The notes under the pieces are model-generated. The model was not told the origin of the DNA and ran no database searches. It saw nothing but the letters and a program-made list of their open reading frames with translations. Shown here piece after piece: positions 37,240 through 50,728 of a DNA stretch of 64,000 nt. The translations under genes and the position numbers were made by a program. Position 1 is the first letter of the stretch. Every line of letters starts with the position of its first letter. Source of the stretch: Psoroptes ovis (Eukaryota; Arthropoda; Arachnida; Sarcoptiformes; Psoroptidae); the NCBI GenBank assembly GCA_002943765.1, contig PQWQ01000001.1, positions 3,135,501-3,199,500 on the forward strand. Reading direction: 5' to 3'.

Positions 37240-40200
37240 ATGACGAATAATATTGTCAATTGTTGTGAAAATGTTGGAATCAATCAAAGTAATGATTTCA
37301 ATGAAAATAATGATCAAAATTATGGAAATAATAATGATGAAAATAATGATTCGAAAATGATTATGATGAATGATCAAGATGATCTGTTGGAACAACAGCA
37401 AACACAACCATTTGATACCATCATCAATACAAATAATAATGAAAATCTTATAACCTCATCAACAACAATACCTATGCAACAACAATCGCATCAGCAACAA
37501 CACTTACCATCGTCCACATCATCAAATAATAATAATGACCATACGAATTACAATAATGATAATTTTGATGACTCAGCTTCGAATAAAAATATTCCGAAAT
37601 TATCTCATAGTATGAGTCATAGTGATCAATATTCTACCAATCGAAAAGGATCAAATGTTTCAAAAATATTTTCAGCACTGAAAAATCAAACATCATCTTC
37701 ACATACGTCTTCCTCAGCTTCATCCACATCATCATCATCATCAGCAACGATTTCATGTTGCTGTTCACCATCATCATGTTCAATAATAAATAATAGTAAT
37801 AATGATGATAATATTATGAATAATAATGAAAATTATTCAATATGGCAAATAGTGCACATGATATTGGTTGTTATAGCATCGGCAACCATAAACGGTGTTG
37901 TATTTGGTGTTGTCAATAATTTTGGTGTATTCTATGCTTATTTAACCGAATTATCTAAAACAGATATTGCAGCTTTAGGTTTCAGTAGTGATAATAATAA
38001 TGAACATTCAATCACTAATGATTCAATTATTGCAAATAATACAGCATCATCTGCGACAACAACAACACTGGATGCAGTTGTACAATCATTGATCGGTAAG
38101 TTTGAATTTCATTCAATTATTATTTATTTAGTTTTTCTTTCAAAATCTTTTATCTTTTACCACGAAAATTTTCATCAAATTACCAATGTTTATTGCGAAA
38201 TTATTGCCTGATAAACAATATTGACATAATTTTTCCTTGAAATTCATTACGTAATCCGACAAAATTCATTTGAAATTCTCTATTTTAGGAATTCTATTTA
38301 ATATTCCTAGATTTGAATTTTGTGTATTTTGAATTTTAAAAGGAAAAAGGATATACGGTTCAATCAATCGATTCTTCTTTTTCATTTTATATTCCATTTT
38401 TCAATATAAAAAAATATAAATTAATTAGAATAATTTTAATTAACTGTAAATTAATGAGCAAATATCATAGATTGAAATAAGATCGAACTAAATAACTGAT
38501 ATCATTAGAAATAGGAAGAGAAATAATAATCAAGGAATTCAAACTTTAAATCTCAGATCATTTTTATTCATTTTTTAAAAAATGAAATGAATTTATTTAC
38601 ATTGTAATTAATTTTTATCTTTATAATTAAAATTTGAATATTGAATAATTTCAATCAAAATTAATAATGATGATTTTGATTTTGTTTCTCATTTTCTCAT
38701 GATAATTTGATACAAACATTCATTGATGATGATTATAATAATGATTAAAATAATTGAAATTATAATTAACTCATTGAATATTAAAAATTTTTGTTCTCAA
38801 TTTCAATTTCAATTTGAAAGTAATAATCGTTTGCTTTCAAATTCAATATTCAAATTTTTCATTGAGTTTTTAATCCGTTTTAATAATGCTATCCTTTATT
38901 TATTTCACAAAAAAAATAATAATGAAATTTTAATAATTCAAAATTTAATTTCATTCAATTGATTCATTCAAGTGTAATTCAATACGATTCTTTCGAATAT
39001 AATTCAATTAAAAGCTTAAAATCTAAGCGTTTGTGTATGTGCATGTGTTTGGCATATTCAATATTCATGAAAAATAGATTAATATCAATTTCAACTAAAT
39101 AAATAAACAAACAAAATGTACATAAAAGTATGTGCTGCTGTTGTTTTGCGATATTCATCATCACAACGCAGACATAAAAATGACAATCATTTTCCATATT
39201 ACATACATATGAGAATATAATAATGTTTTTTCTTTGTATATTCAACCAGAGAATTGAAAAATGCCTCATTAAAATGATCTCATATTTTTACATAATTTTA
39301 AATAATTTAGAAATGAATAAAAAAACATACACCAAATGTATTACAATTATTATTTGCTTGTTGTTGTTGCTAACCATGGTGTGGCACCCATAGAAACAAC
39401 ACTAAAAATTTTTTATCAAGATTTGATGATGTTTTTCGATAGGATTTCACTGCTTCGTTCGATCATTCAGCAGCAGCATCATCAACACAGTAAACGATTC
39501 TTGAAACATGAACATAAATTCATGACACATGTGTATTGTTTATTGCTTTGCTTATATTCGATTATATGTGTGTTTGTTCAGAATTTTCAAACAATACGAA
39601 CACGCACAAACGATGATTTGAAAGAGTTAAATGACGTTTCAAGGCACAATAAGTTCTATATATTAGAAAAGATGGAAAAAAATTATATAACAGGATGTGT
39701 ATGCATGCAACAATACTATTGACTTGAAGCTCTTATCAAGCACTCACAGGCTACAATTAAATTCATGGAAGAATTCAATAAAAAAGCAAATTGAATTAAA
39801 TTTCGATTATCGATTCTTTCAATATTTGGTTTTAAGAATAATTGGAAAAATTAAGAAATGAAACACTTTGAATGAATTCAATCATAGTTCTTTGATTGAT
39901 CTTTTAAATCATGAATTTCTTGAATTCAACGCATAGCATTTGTTTTCAAGCGATTAATTTCGTATGCAAATCGTTTGTGACTTTAAGAAGAGAAATATTC
40001 TAATATTTAAATATTGATATTTCAAGAAAATGTCATTAGACTTTACACACATCATAAAATTTCCGTATAAAATATTCATAATACAATAATAAGCTAGAGA
40101 ATGATGATGATTATGTAATTTTCTCTGTTTGCGAATGAATTTAAAAAATAAATAATGAATATTCATTTTTCAGGATGAAAAAAAAAGTAATGAATGAATA

Positions 40201-42195
40201 ATCCCGTTCATAATTATAAATTTATACACACACGGATTTTATGGTGTTTTTTCCAATCAGAAATCTTAGTACAAAATAATGTTATAAGCAATGATAAAGA
40301 TAGAATTCTCAATTTTTAATTATGAATTATGTCAATGACCTTCGTATTTTAGTTTAAGAGTATGAATTATGATTAAAATTTTTCGTATATTCCTTGATTG
40401 ATTGATTTGTCTGTAATTTATTATAAATTATCCTCTTTTTTTCTTGGTAGCTGGTGTTGGTTCATTCAATGTTGGTCTAATATTTTTTTGTTCAATAATT
40501 GCATCGGTATTAAGCGATCGTTATGGTATACGTATGATTTGTTTTATTGGTGGCATATTGTCAACAATAGGAATGTATGCATCATCAGTATCGCTCAATT
40601 TAATTTATTTATATATTACATATGGTCTGGTATTGGGCATCGGTGCATCATTAGTATATGGACCATCATTAGCAATTTTAGGACATTATTTCACTAAACG
40701 TCTTGGATTAGTTAATGGTCTGGTGACGGCTGGTAGTTCAGCATTTTCCATCATAATGCCAATATTATTACGATGGTTGTTGGATCTTGTAGGGATTCAA
40801 GTGACATTTAAATATTTATCAATATTGATGGCAACATTGATACTATGTTCATTAACATTCAAAGAGAAAATCAAAAGACCATCAAAACAAAATGGTTCGG
40901 CAAAAAAGAATTTAGCCAATATGTTTTTTTATGATGCATTATGGAAAAATAATCTCTATCTTTATTGGGTAATCTCGATACCGATGGGTTTGTTCGGTTA
41001 TTTTGTTCCATTCTGTCATCTTGTCAAACATGCGAGAGATATCAATTCGATTTATCAAGGCGAAGTTTTAGTCATGTCAATCGGTATAACATCAATGATT
41101 GGTCGTTTGATAACTGGACCATTAGCTGATGTATCTCATATCAATAGAATTTGTTTGCAGCAAATTGCTTTTGCTTCGATCGGAGTTTTGACTATGTTGC
41201 TGCCATTTGTACGTGATTTTCCATTATTATTGGTTTGCTGTGGTTTAGGCATATTTGATGGCACATTTATCTCATTACTTGGACCGATAGCTTTCGATTT
41301 GGTTGGACCTGAATATGCTAATCAAGCTATAGGCCTATTATTATGTTTTTGTTCACTTCCATTGACGACTGGTCCACCGATAGCTGGTAAGTTTTTGACA
41401 TTTAAAAATTCATATTATTCATAAAAAAGCACAATTCGGACTTGAAAATCTAATCATTTGTATTATAATTTTTTTCTTTTGAATAATCTTGACATATTAA
41501 TTGAAAATAATTTAGCTTATGCTTATGGAATATATGGTAATTATAAATTGGCATTCTGTTTAGCTGGCATACCACCTATTTTTGCTGCCATATTGATGAT
41601 AAACATAATACGTATGCAACGAATACAACGAAGACGTACATCGACAATTAGACTGGGAATCGATGAACCTAGACCAATATTCGATGATGTATTGATTGTT
41701 AATCATAGTCATCAACATCATCACCACCACCATCATCATCATCATTATCATAACCATAATCACAATAATAAATTATTGATGAATGGCTGCACAAATGGTG
41801 AAAAATTACATTTGCTTATCAATGTTAATGGACAAGATAATAATAATCATCACCATCATTATCATCATCCTCATTCAAAGCCGAAAAATAACAACAATAT
41901 GAATGGCACAACAAAATTAAAACTTTCTAACGACAATGATGATGATTCGAATCAGAATAATGGTAGTGAGAAACAAATTTTATTATTAAATAATCATAAC
42001 AATAATATCGATAATGATAATAATCGAAATAATAACAATGAAAATAATGGTCATCATTGCCAACAATCAACACCCTCATCAACAACATCGCCATCAGGAT
42101 TATCTTTATTGTCGATTGATAATAACAAAAACAGTGATAGCGAAGATAATAATGCCAATAATATGACTGATAATCGGCAAGAATTGTTTTCATAA
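37240..42195 (+). CDS. MFS transporter, MCT8/MCT10 (SLC16)-like, 823 aa
   Basis: Exons 37,240-38,095, 40,451-41,386 and 41,516-42,195. All introns are GT-AG, both junctions split a codon after base 1, and the total of 2,472 nt ends in one stop. It is a plasma-membrane 12-TM transporter. The SLC16 relatives MCT8 and MCT10 carry thyroid hormone and aromatic amino acids. Diagnostic stretches: GVVNNFGVFY (TM1 end), NVGLIFFC and SDRYGIR (TM2-3), GHYFTKRLGLVNGLVTAGSS (TM4-5), GYFVPFCHLVKH (TM7), and GRLITGPLAD (TM8) with the transport pair Arg504 and Asp512, then LVGPEYANQAIG and GPPIAG. Residues 1-200 form an Asn/Gln/Ser-rich cytoplasmic leader. A polar insert of about 55 residues follows TM1. The C-terminal tail holds His runs near 661-680 and 705-715. 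The usual MCT DGGWGW start motif of TM1 is absent. Substrate is not determinable here. Confidence 0.9.
38096..40450 (+). other. Intron 1 of the MCT-like transporter
   Basis: 2,355-nt intron from GTAAGT to a pyrimidine-rich TTTTTTTCTTGGTAG acceptor. It contains short open frames on both strands (including 128 codons at 39,336-39,722), but none shows domain or coding character. I saw no alternative exon. Confidence 0.8.
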
Positions 42196-42702
42196 AGGAA
42201 TTTTTGATTATAATTCAAAAAACCTGGAAAATTATATTTTTTATGATATGTTAGTCATCAATGTTTTGCCCAGAGGTACACATAACGAGAAAACATACAC
42301 ACACACACACACCTTGAATGTTTCGAGCATCTTGATGAAATTTGCTGTCGAAAACAACACACCCACAATGGATACATGGGCATGTATCTCGATAAAGCCA
42401 TTGATAATCTTTTATATTTTTTTTTTCTCAAAAAATTTCCTAATTCTTTCAATTAGTGATCTTTATTATTATTATTTTTTTAATTATAAATGATAATCTG
42501 ATGATTAATCATTGATTAATTTTTCATACATTTTTTTTTCATAAATTAAAGTGAATTTCAAATTTATTTTTATTTTTTTCAATTAATTATAATTTTCATT
42601 TTTTTTAATTGTGATCATTCAGAAATGAACATGAATAATTGATTTATAATAATCATTAATTTTAAATTAATAACCCACATAATGTTTTAGACAAATATCA
42701 TC

Positions 42703-42708
42703 AATAAA
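42703..42708 (+). terminator. Candidate polyadenylation signal, MCT-like gene
   Basis: First AATAAA downstream of the stop at 42,195 on the plus strand, giving a 3' UTR of about 0.5 kb. Confidence 0.35.
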
Positions 42709-42970
42709 CACATCTGAACACCAATCAAAATATACGAATACCACCAAAATTTGATTTCATTTGTTTGAAAAACGCCCAATTGTTATTTTTCTCTTTTTTC
42801 AAATTATAAATCAAAGATAATTTTATCATTATTATCATGATTATTATTATTGTAATATGAACATGAATATATTTTTTAATATTTGATGTTGAGTTATTTC
42901 TGAAATTTAAAAAAAATTAAAAAATTGTCCAAAAATTTTGGCTAAATATGATGTATTTTCAAGAGTAAAA

Positions 42971-42976
42971 TTTATT
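42971..42976 (-). terminator. Candidate polyadenylation signal, XPO4
   Basis: AATAAA on the minus strand about 350 nt past the XPO4 stop, the first one met. Confidence 0.35.
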
Positions 42977-43321
42977 TTTAAAAATAAAAAAAAGATTATT
43001 TTTGAATTATTATTGCAAATAAAAAAAAAATCGCCTAAATAAATATAGAAATGTATATGAATCGATTTGATTAATAATTAATCATCGAAATAAAAATAGA
43101 AAATTTTGTATAAAAAAAGAGATTTTCGAATGATTTTCATAATTATCACAATAATTATGATAGTTTCCTGACAACAAATAGCCATCAATTAGACTTTGAA
43201 TTGTAGAGATTGAAATGAAAAATTGATTTACAAAAAATCAAATATCGTTTATCGTTGAAATAGCCATGGCTGGTTTTTCGCTACACACATCACACGTACG
43301 ATTTATCAATCGATTAACTTT

Positions 43322-46300
43322 TTAACGTAATGCCAATAACGTATGTAATTGATTAATAAATTCAGAGAATTGCTTTTTAAATGTTAATCGTGCCACATTG
43401 AAACGTGAATCCAGACCAACATCATTGATTATGGTAAATAATGATTGACATATTTGTTCTTCGATAGCCGGATCATTGATGAAACGCATTAAATCACGAA
43501 TAATTGTTTGATATGTTTGTCGAAAACATCGAATCATCGAATATAATGCCATCGATAGGGCATCACGTAATATTAGATCACTGTTTCGTACTAATTCACC
43601 GAAAATGAATTCAATAATAACACGAAAAAATGGTGGTAGAAAATTTACAATCTCTTCAGATCGTTCCACCGATATCGATTGTTGACGGGCTAATTGTTCC
43701 AATATTTTAAATCCGATCGTTTTAATATCATTTGATATGCTGTAAATTAGAGAAGAGGAAAGAGAAAAACAAAGAAAAAATGAATATATATGAATAAATG
43801 GTAGAAAATTTATTAATAAATCATATCATATGAATATTTTTTTCAACTATTTGATATAATAAACCCGGAAAAATCAATGTCATAAGTGTAACAACACACA
43901 GACACAAACAAATCATGCATATTAATCATATTTAATAGAAAAAAATGTATGAAAACATAAATATATCACTGTGAAAATGTGTATTGGAATAATATTAAAT
44001 TCGTCGTTGTTGTTTTTGTTTATTTGTTTGTCGCCACATTTTTTTTTCTTCAAATTGAAATCGATTCTAGAAAAATAGCGAAAAAAACAAAAAAAAAGCC
44101 AAAAAAAAAAAAAAATAATTTCAAGGATATTTGCATTTATTTACTCCTTCTACGAAGAAACGAAATAAATAAATATATATCCATTAATCAATTTTATCAA
44201 ATCATTTATCATCACCGCCAACATTAAGCTAATAAAAAACCGCACAAAATGATAATCATTCGTACGAGAAAAGAATGACAAAGATGTTTTTTTCTCGGTT
44301 CAATTTGCTCAATTAGGCTTAATTTTTCAATTATAAAAATAAGAAATAAAAACATAAAACAAATTCAATTGAATTTCATGGTAGAAATTGATATTCAATA
44401 TACAGAGAAAATCAAATGAGATTTAAATTTATAATTGGTAACGTAAAGTATCGTTTAGAATCGAAAAAATAACCTTAAAAGTATTGATAATTGATTTTGA
44501 AATTTTTATTTTTCAGATTTTTCCATTTTTTATTTTGATGAAAATTTTATCATCATTATCATCATCAAAATGATCAAATTGAAGAATTGATTAATTCAAC
44601 AGAAAAATAAAAGGGAAAAATATCGAAAATTGAATAAAATTTGATAAATAATTGAAAATTGAATTTCAATATTATTCAAATATCATCGATTCGGATCAAA
44701 TTAATTTTGTCAAAGAAATATTTATTCGAATAGAAACAAAAATCGAATGAAACCTTGAATGTGATATTTATTTATTTTTTTCCATGTTTTTAATAATCAA
44801 CTATTGAATTTCCATGTCTTTCATTTCTATTCTAAACATTCAAACATTTTCAAGTTTTGAATGAATCAATTCGAAGATTATCAAAATCGATAATTCACTT
44901 GACCATTTTTGTTTTTCAATAGTAATTATTGAGAAATTCATTGCTCGAATTATAAGTACAATTTAATCACGAGAAAAATTTTGTAGATTAATGGCAAATA
45001 CTGTGCCAAACAACAAATATATTTTTGTTTTATCACTAAAATGTGATTCAATTTGATTGAAAAAAAGAAATGATGATGATTGACAAATATGACACCAGAT
45101 TAAGTATAAGTCACACTAAAAATTATAAATGGAAAATTGTTCGAAGAAATTATCAAATAAAACCAAAAGTTATTCAAAGAAATTGGTTTGAAATGAAAAA
45201 ACAACATTATCAATTGACAAATGACATTTTTTCAAATGTTATTTTGGCCATATTTACACATTGACAAAAAATTTAAAAAAATCTCAGACAAAAGATTATT
45301 CCAGTTTAATCCAGTTAATAGTAATTGTAAATTGTGACACTGAATTAAAAGACAAAGATTTATTTATTTTTCTTTTTTTTCTATGCGTGTATGTTTACTT
45401 AGTATTATGTTCTTTTAAATTCAATTTTTAAATTTTAAGATTATAAATACAATGTTTGGATATTTTTTGTTTGATTTTCATACATTTGAAAATATTAGGA
45501 AATATATACAAAAAAAGAACATGAAGTATTTTATTAATTCAGAAAGAAATAGGAAGAAACCGAAAAAATGAGAAAAATGCCGAAATTCATTTGAAAATCA
45601 TGGGAAAAAATTACAAATTTAAGCAAAAATTTGAAAATTTCCACAACAAAATACAAGAAGCATTTCAAAATTCGGAAAAAAAAAATGAAAATTCAATCAT
45701 TTATGATACATCAAAGACCGAAAAAACCAATGAATAAGCAAAATTTCTACAACATAGGAATGATACAAATCATCAAGTTATTAGATTCGTGTTATTGAAT
45801 TAATGTTACATTAAATTATAATTATACAATTAAATCAATCAATCAAACGATTGATTGATTACAATATTTAAAACGCACTTAAACAAACTCAAAAAACTGG
45901 CTAAAACTGCAACGATTCATCATAGGGAAAAAAATATGTTAAAAACATGTATTACGACAACGAAATGTGTCAAGAATAAAGATATAAAACATCAATATCT
46001 ACAATAATAATGACATCAATTGATCCAAAAAAAAAACCATAGTTCACACCACTAATCAATTATTTTCATTAATATTAAAATATGATAATTATGAAAATGT
46101 TAAACTTTCAAATGTGAACAAACAAAAAAAATAAATCAATGCAGATACGCACTAATAAATCATTAATCTTATTATTAATAAAACAAATAGGGAACAGTTC
46201 AAATATGAATAAACATTAAAAGCCGAATGGCAAACATTAAAAACAAAGATAAATGTAATTAATTGGATTGATTGATATGCACGAAAAAAATAAAATAAAA

Positions 46301-49300
46301 TTTCTTTGAATTATTCATAATTCAATGCATGAATATTTGATATATGATCTTTGAACAGATATGGAACAGATTAATTTCAAGTTTTAAAAATAGAAGATTT
46401 TTTCAAAATTCATTTCAAATGAATTAATTTATGCTTTTCACAATCTTTTATTCGTGTTTATTGGTTCATTTTTTTACTTGTTTTTGCTGACAATTAATTC
46501 ATAGAAAAGATTTTCAGATATACAATGTAAAAATATTAAAGATCAATTCCGAATAAGAAACAATTCACGAATCATAGGAAATAAGAAATTCAAGATTTGA
46601 GCTACGTTCACATACACATTGACATCCAGCAACATTTCCTCAACATTATAACAAACAACCATACACAATTTTAGCATCCGAATCAAACAAACATCCTCAC
46701 TTAACATTTAAATCAATCAATTATCAAATGATCAAAGAAAAATATATAAATAAAACTAAATTTGAAAATTTTGTAAACACACTTGAAGTTCCATTAAAAA
46801 AATTGATTTTCTTTCGATAATTTCAACATCTCATATTCGTATAATTTCACTAATGAGCATAGCAACAACAAAAAATTGATAAAATTTGTTCTTATGGTCG
46901 TCGCTGTTGTCATTTTAAAATGTTAGAGAAATTCAATTTTGAAAATAACAAACAGCCAAAAACTATTTTCGTATAAAGATAAAGTCAAGTGTGGAAATTT
47001 TGAAATGAATAAATAAATTAATAATAACTAACGTACATCACACCACATACACCAATATCATATTTTAGAATCAATGATCAATATCATTGGAACCCAAAGG
47101 AAATAATATTTATGAAAAATTAAATTTAATTTAAAATATACTTACTTATCGGCACGAAATGCGTATTCAACACATTTCAAATAGCTTTCAAACAATTTGA
47201 TTGGAAATCCTTTAAAACGATCAGTATTGTGTGATAAAAATTCTAATAATTTATAATATAAATCACATAATTTACGATTCTCCAATAATTGATCATTCAT
47301 TAAGGGCATTATTATGTTCAATGATGTAATCACCACTTGACCGATTGTTTGATTAAATGAAGATGTTTGCATTATTGATGAACTGGTGAATAATATGAAA
47401 AAATCTTGATTCGAGAGATCATTCAAAAATTTTAATATTAAAATAAATTCTTGTTGAATTTCTTCTAAACGAGTTGGATCAAGTGAATATGTATCTCTTG
47501 TATGCAATGCATATTCATTAAAAATGGCAACAGCAGTCTGATAGAAGCTTAGATTTTCCTCATCGTTGAAATAGATTGAAAAACAAATAAAAAAATGGAA
47601 CAATATCTCCAATATTGATTGTACAACGATGCTACATTTGTGCATAACTTTCAAAACATTAGGCAATTCATTATAAAAATGGCATAAAAATTTTTGCCAT
47701 ACATCACTATAAGTTGATGATGTTGTACCTGAAGCAATACCCATTGTAAAGTCGGCTATGATTAAAAATTCTTCCTGTATCAATTCACGTTGTCCAGCTT
47801 GCAGGTGTTCGCGAAATTTTTGATACAAATGAATTAATGGTTCGATTAGGACACTGAGATTATCATCAAATACAATAATGAATACATTGTACATATTACG
47901 ACGAACATTACTATTCAATTTACGGAAATTCGGATCAATCGGGAATCGTTGCAATAAACGTTGTAAACTTGTGCATTCTCTCAATAGTTTTATACGTTCA
48001 CGAAATTTACAAAATAAACGCAATCCTTCACTTGATAATTCTAATACTTGCGTTTCACTGCTCATCAACAAAAATTTCGTTTCTAAATGATCGAGAAAGA
48101 AATTCACTAAATTTTTTACACTCGGTGAATCAGAACCAAAACATGTATTCAATGCCAAACTGATTGCTCGTAAATCATTATCATGTTCAGGCGGTGCAAG
48201 ATAAACATGCATAAAACGGGAAATAAAGATAGATAATGTAAATGATACTTGTGGTGATACCCATTGTATCATTTGATTCTGCAACAATTGTTTCTCCATT
48301 TGTATTAGTTTTAGAACGACAATAAAATATCGAACAATTGGATCAATATTAGGTTGATTGAAATCACCATTCTGTAATGCTGTCAATGTTAATTGAATAT
48401 CGGCACTAGATTTAATGGAAAAATTAACAATTTCCATGGGCATTTCAAATTCGGAATACGATGTTAATATTGATGTTGAAATCATCAAAATCCAATGAAT
48501 ATCTTCAGAAATCCTAGTCCATTGTAAAACTTTATCATCTTGATTCATATCGACAGCCATTATACATGCTTCGAATTGTTGCAATTTCATTATCAATAAT
48601 TTTGTAATCAAATCAATGGAATAACTGAGATCTACTTGTGCTATTAAACCAATAGCAACCATTTGATCTCTATATTTTTCAATGTCATTCTCTTCAAATT
48701 CTTGAATTTCATCATCATCTTTATAAAATTCTAATGGAATCAAACCTTCAGGTTGACTAAGATGGATGCGTATGTATGTCTCGAATAATGGCTTTGTCCA
48801 TGTACTCAATTCTAACAGCGTTATGGTGTTTCGATTAGATGAATTATTATTGTTGTTGTTATTATTATTGAGACCTTCTAATTCGTCTTGAATTAAATGA
48901 ATTTGTCGATCAAAATGTAGGAGATTAACAATGTTCATAACTGAATGCATTAAGAGTTCAATTGATCGATTACATTTGTCGAGAAATTCTTCATCAAAAT
49001 GTTGCTGAATGTCGACAGATTTCATTAATATTTTAGACGTAAATTTTACCATCACATCAATGAATTGTCTTATCAATGTTTGATTGAATTCATCAACAAT
49101 AAGAGTGCGTAAGTGAATACAGATAGAATCAAACATGTTAGAAATGAAATGCACTTCATCTAATGAGAAAGTATCCATGTAGATATTACATAGCGAAATA
49201 GTATTTTGCATAAATGTTTCCGAAAATTTTATATTCAAAACCATCTCTTGTCTGGCGCAAACCATTGTGCTCAATTGTGTCAGACAAGTTAATGAGTTGT

Positions 49301-50260
49301 GCAATAATTCTGCATCGATTGTGCGAAAATTTATGTACATTTCAAAGAAAAATGAAACTATGTCCCCATCGATAATAAATTTAAGCCAATCCTTTGGTGG
49401 ATTAAATACTTGACTTTCGATGCGATCACGTGCACGAAAGAAAAAACTAGATATCAATGATAATGATTCCATATTCCATGTTAAAACCATCTCACATATG
49501 CGTATTAATTTTGAGTTGAATTTAATATTTTGATCTAATCGTTTACTTTCTTCAGGCATTTTGATTTGGCCGAATAAAACTTCGATTGTATTCGAGAATA
49601 TATCTTTCAATTTTTTTCTTTCGAATGAACGCTTAGCATTTAAATGTGCATACCATGATAGACAGTAATCAGAATTATAAGTCAATGTTGAATATTCACT
49701 CAAAATACGAATGATTGCTATGCATGCATTTGTTCTCATTTCGATAGCTGCCATAGGGCTTTTGATTATGCCAAATAATGATGCAATCATTGTTTTCAAT
49801 GTATCAGATTGTTCATTCGGTAATTCTTCAATATCTATTCTTTTGAGAATTATACCATTCACCAACATCATTTCTTCAACAACATATTTGTCTAATTGTT
49901 TACGATTAATGAAATCGAATAAATAATCGAATAATGCACGTGATTGTTCTACACCCAACAACGACCATTCACGAATGACCGCCGATTTTAGACACGCACC
50001 AATTTGATACAATACGAATTGATTTTGTGTTATTTCCATTAATTCACGACATAGCTTGAAAGGCGATTTTGTTTTCTGAAAATTCAGAAATACTTCTTCG
50101 GCTTTTTTACGATCATCTATTGATATATTACTTGGTGGTGCCTAATAACATAAAATCGAAAATAGAAATTCATGAAAAAACTCGGAAAAAACAAAATTAA
50201 TAATACCATAAGAATTTGAGCACACGTTTCCAATTGTTGCAAAATTTCACTTGTTGACAT
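43322..50260 (-). CDS. XPO4: Exportin-4, 1155 aa
   Basis: Exons (minus strand) 50,260-50,207, 50,141-47,146 and 43,739-43,322. All introns are GT-AG and phases match; the total is 3,468 nt, 1155 aa against about 1151 in human. Exportin-4 is a RanGTP-dependent karyopherin-beta made of HEAT-type helical repeats. Known cargoes include eIF5A and SMAD3 (export) and SOX factors (import). Diagnostic matches run the whole length: ILQQLETCAQILMAPPSN at the N terminus, KYVVEEMMLVNGIILKR, SEDIHWILM with MEIVNFSIKSSADIQ mid-protein, and LCDLYYKLLEFL leading across the last junction to ISNDIKTIGFKILEQLA. The true start is the ATG at 50,260; the in-frame ATG at 50,039 is internal to exon 2. The second intron is 3.4 kb and isolates the last 139 codons. 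A Asn-run insert lies near one third of the way in. Conserved over its entire length, so surely functional. Confidence 0.96.
43740..47145 (-). other. Intron 2 of XPO4
   Basis: 3,406-nt intron with a GTAAGT donor at 47,145 and a TTTACAG acceptor at 43,741. It is AT-rich with poly-A tracts; small open frames on both strands show no coding character. I see no nested gene. Confidence 0.8.
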
Positions 50261-50567
50261 TTTTTACAGTGAAAATTTAAAAATAAAAAAATCAATTAAA
50301 TTAAAAAAGGCGAAAAATGTTAATCATTTGAGATCAATGATTGGACGGTGAATTTGTTTTGATAATTCAAAGATTTTCGCAATTTATTATTGCTCAATGT
50401 CTTTGAATTTGATGATGATTATAAGTTAGCAAAGTAATGGCGTTCACAGATAATTATCGAAAAGGCAGAAAAAACAATGAAAAAATGGCCCGAAAATGCT
50501 CAGATTTGAAAAATTAAAGAAAAACACAAAAGATTTTGCAGAAAATTGTTTTCTGTTTGTTTTTCTA

Positions 50568-50573
50568 TTTATT
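50568..50573 (-). terminator. Candidate polyadenylation signal, SLC5 gene
   Basis: AATAAA on the minus strand about 160 nt past the SLC5 stop, inside the 468-bp gap before the XPO4 start. Confidence 0.4.
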
Positions 50574-50728
50574 CACAAACAACGACTTCAAGTAAACATG
50601 TGGATGAACAGTGAATTTCTTTTTTTTTTGTCCTATCCTTTGTGAACGGCTCATAAAATTTAAATAAACAAAAAAATTTTCAATGATTTCTTGAAATAAA
50701 CGGAATCAATTTTAATTATCAAAATCAT

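Larger units (their letters stand above)
42196..43321. other. Convergent intergenic region between the transporter and XPO4
   Basis: 1.1 kb between the two converging stop codons. First AATAAA on the plus strand after the transporter stop is at 42,703-42,708. First AATAAA on the minus strand after the XPO4 stop is at 42,971-42,976. If both are used, the 3' UTRs do not overlap. A (CA)n stretch lies near 42,296-42,311. Confidence 0.55.

Noticed and set aside
39336..39722. 128-codon plus-strand frame in MCT intron 1
   Set aside because: It has no recognisable domain and does not connect in phase to the flanking exons through plausible splice sites.
41560..42193. Minus-strand Met/His/Tyr-rich frames over the MCT C-terminal tail
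   Set aside because: They are the antisense of His- and Asn-codon repeats in the transporter tail.
47142..50039. Taking the ATG at 50,039 as the XPO4 start
   Set aside because: The exon is open further upstream to an acceptor at 50,142 and matches the exportin-4 N-terminal region; a 54-nt first exon with the ATG at 50,260 completes it in phase.
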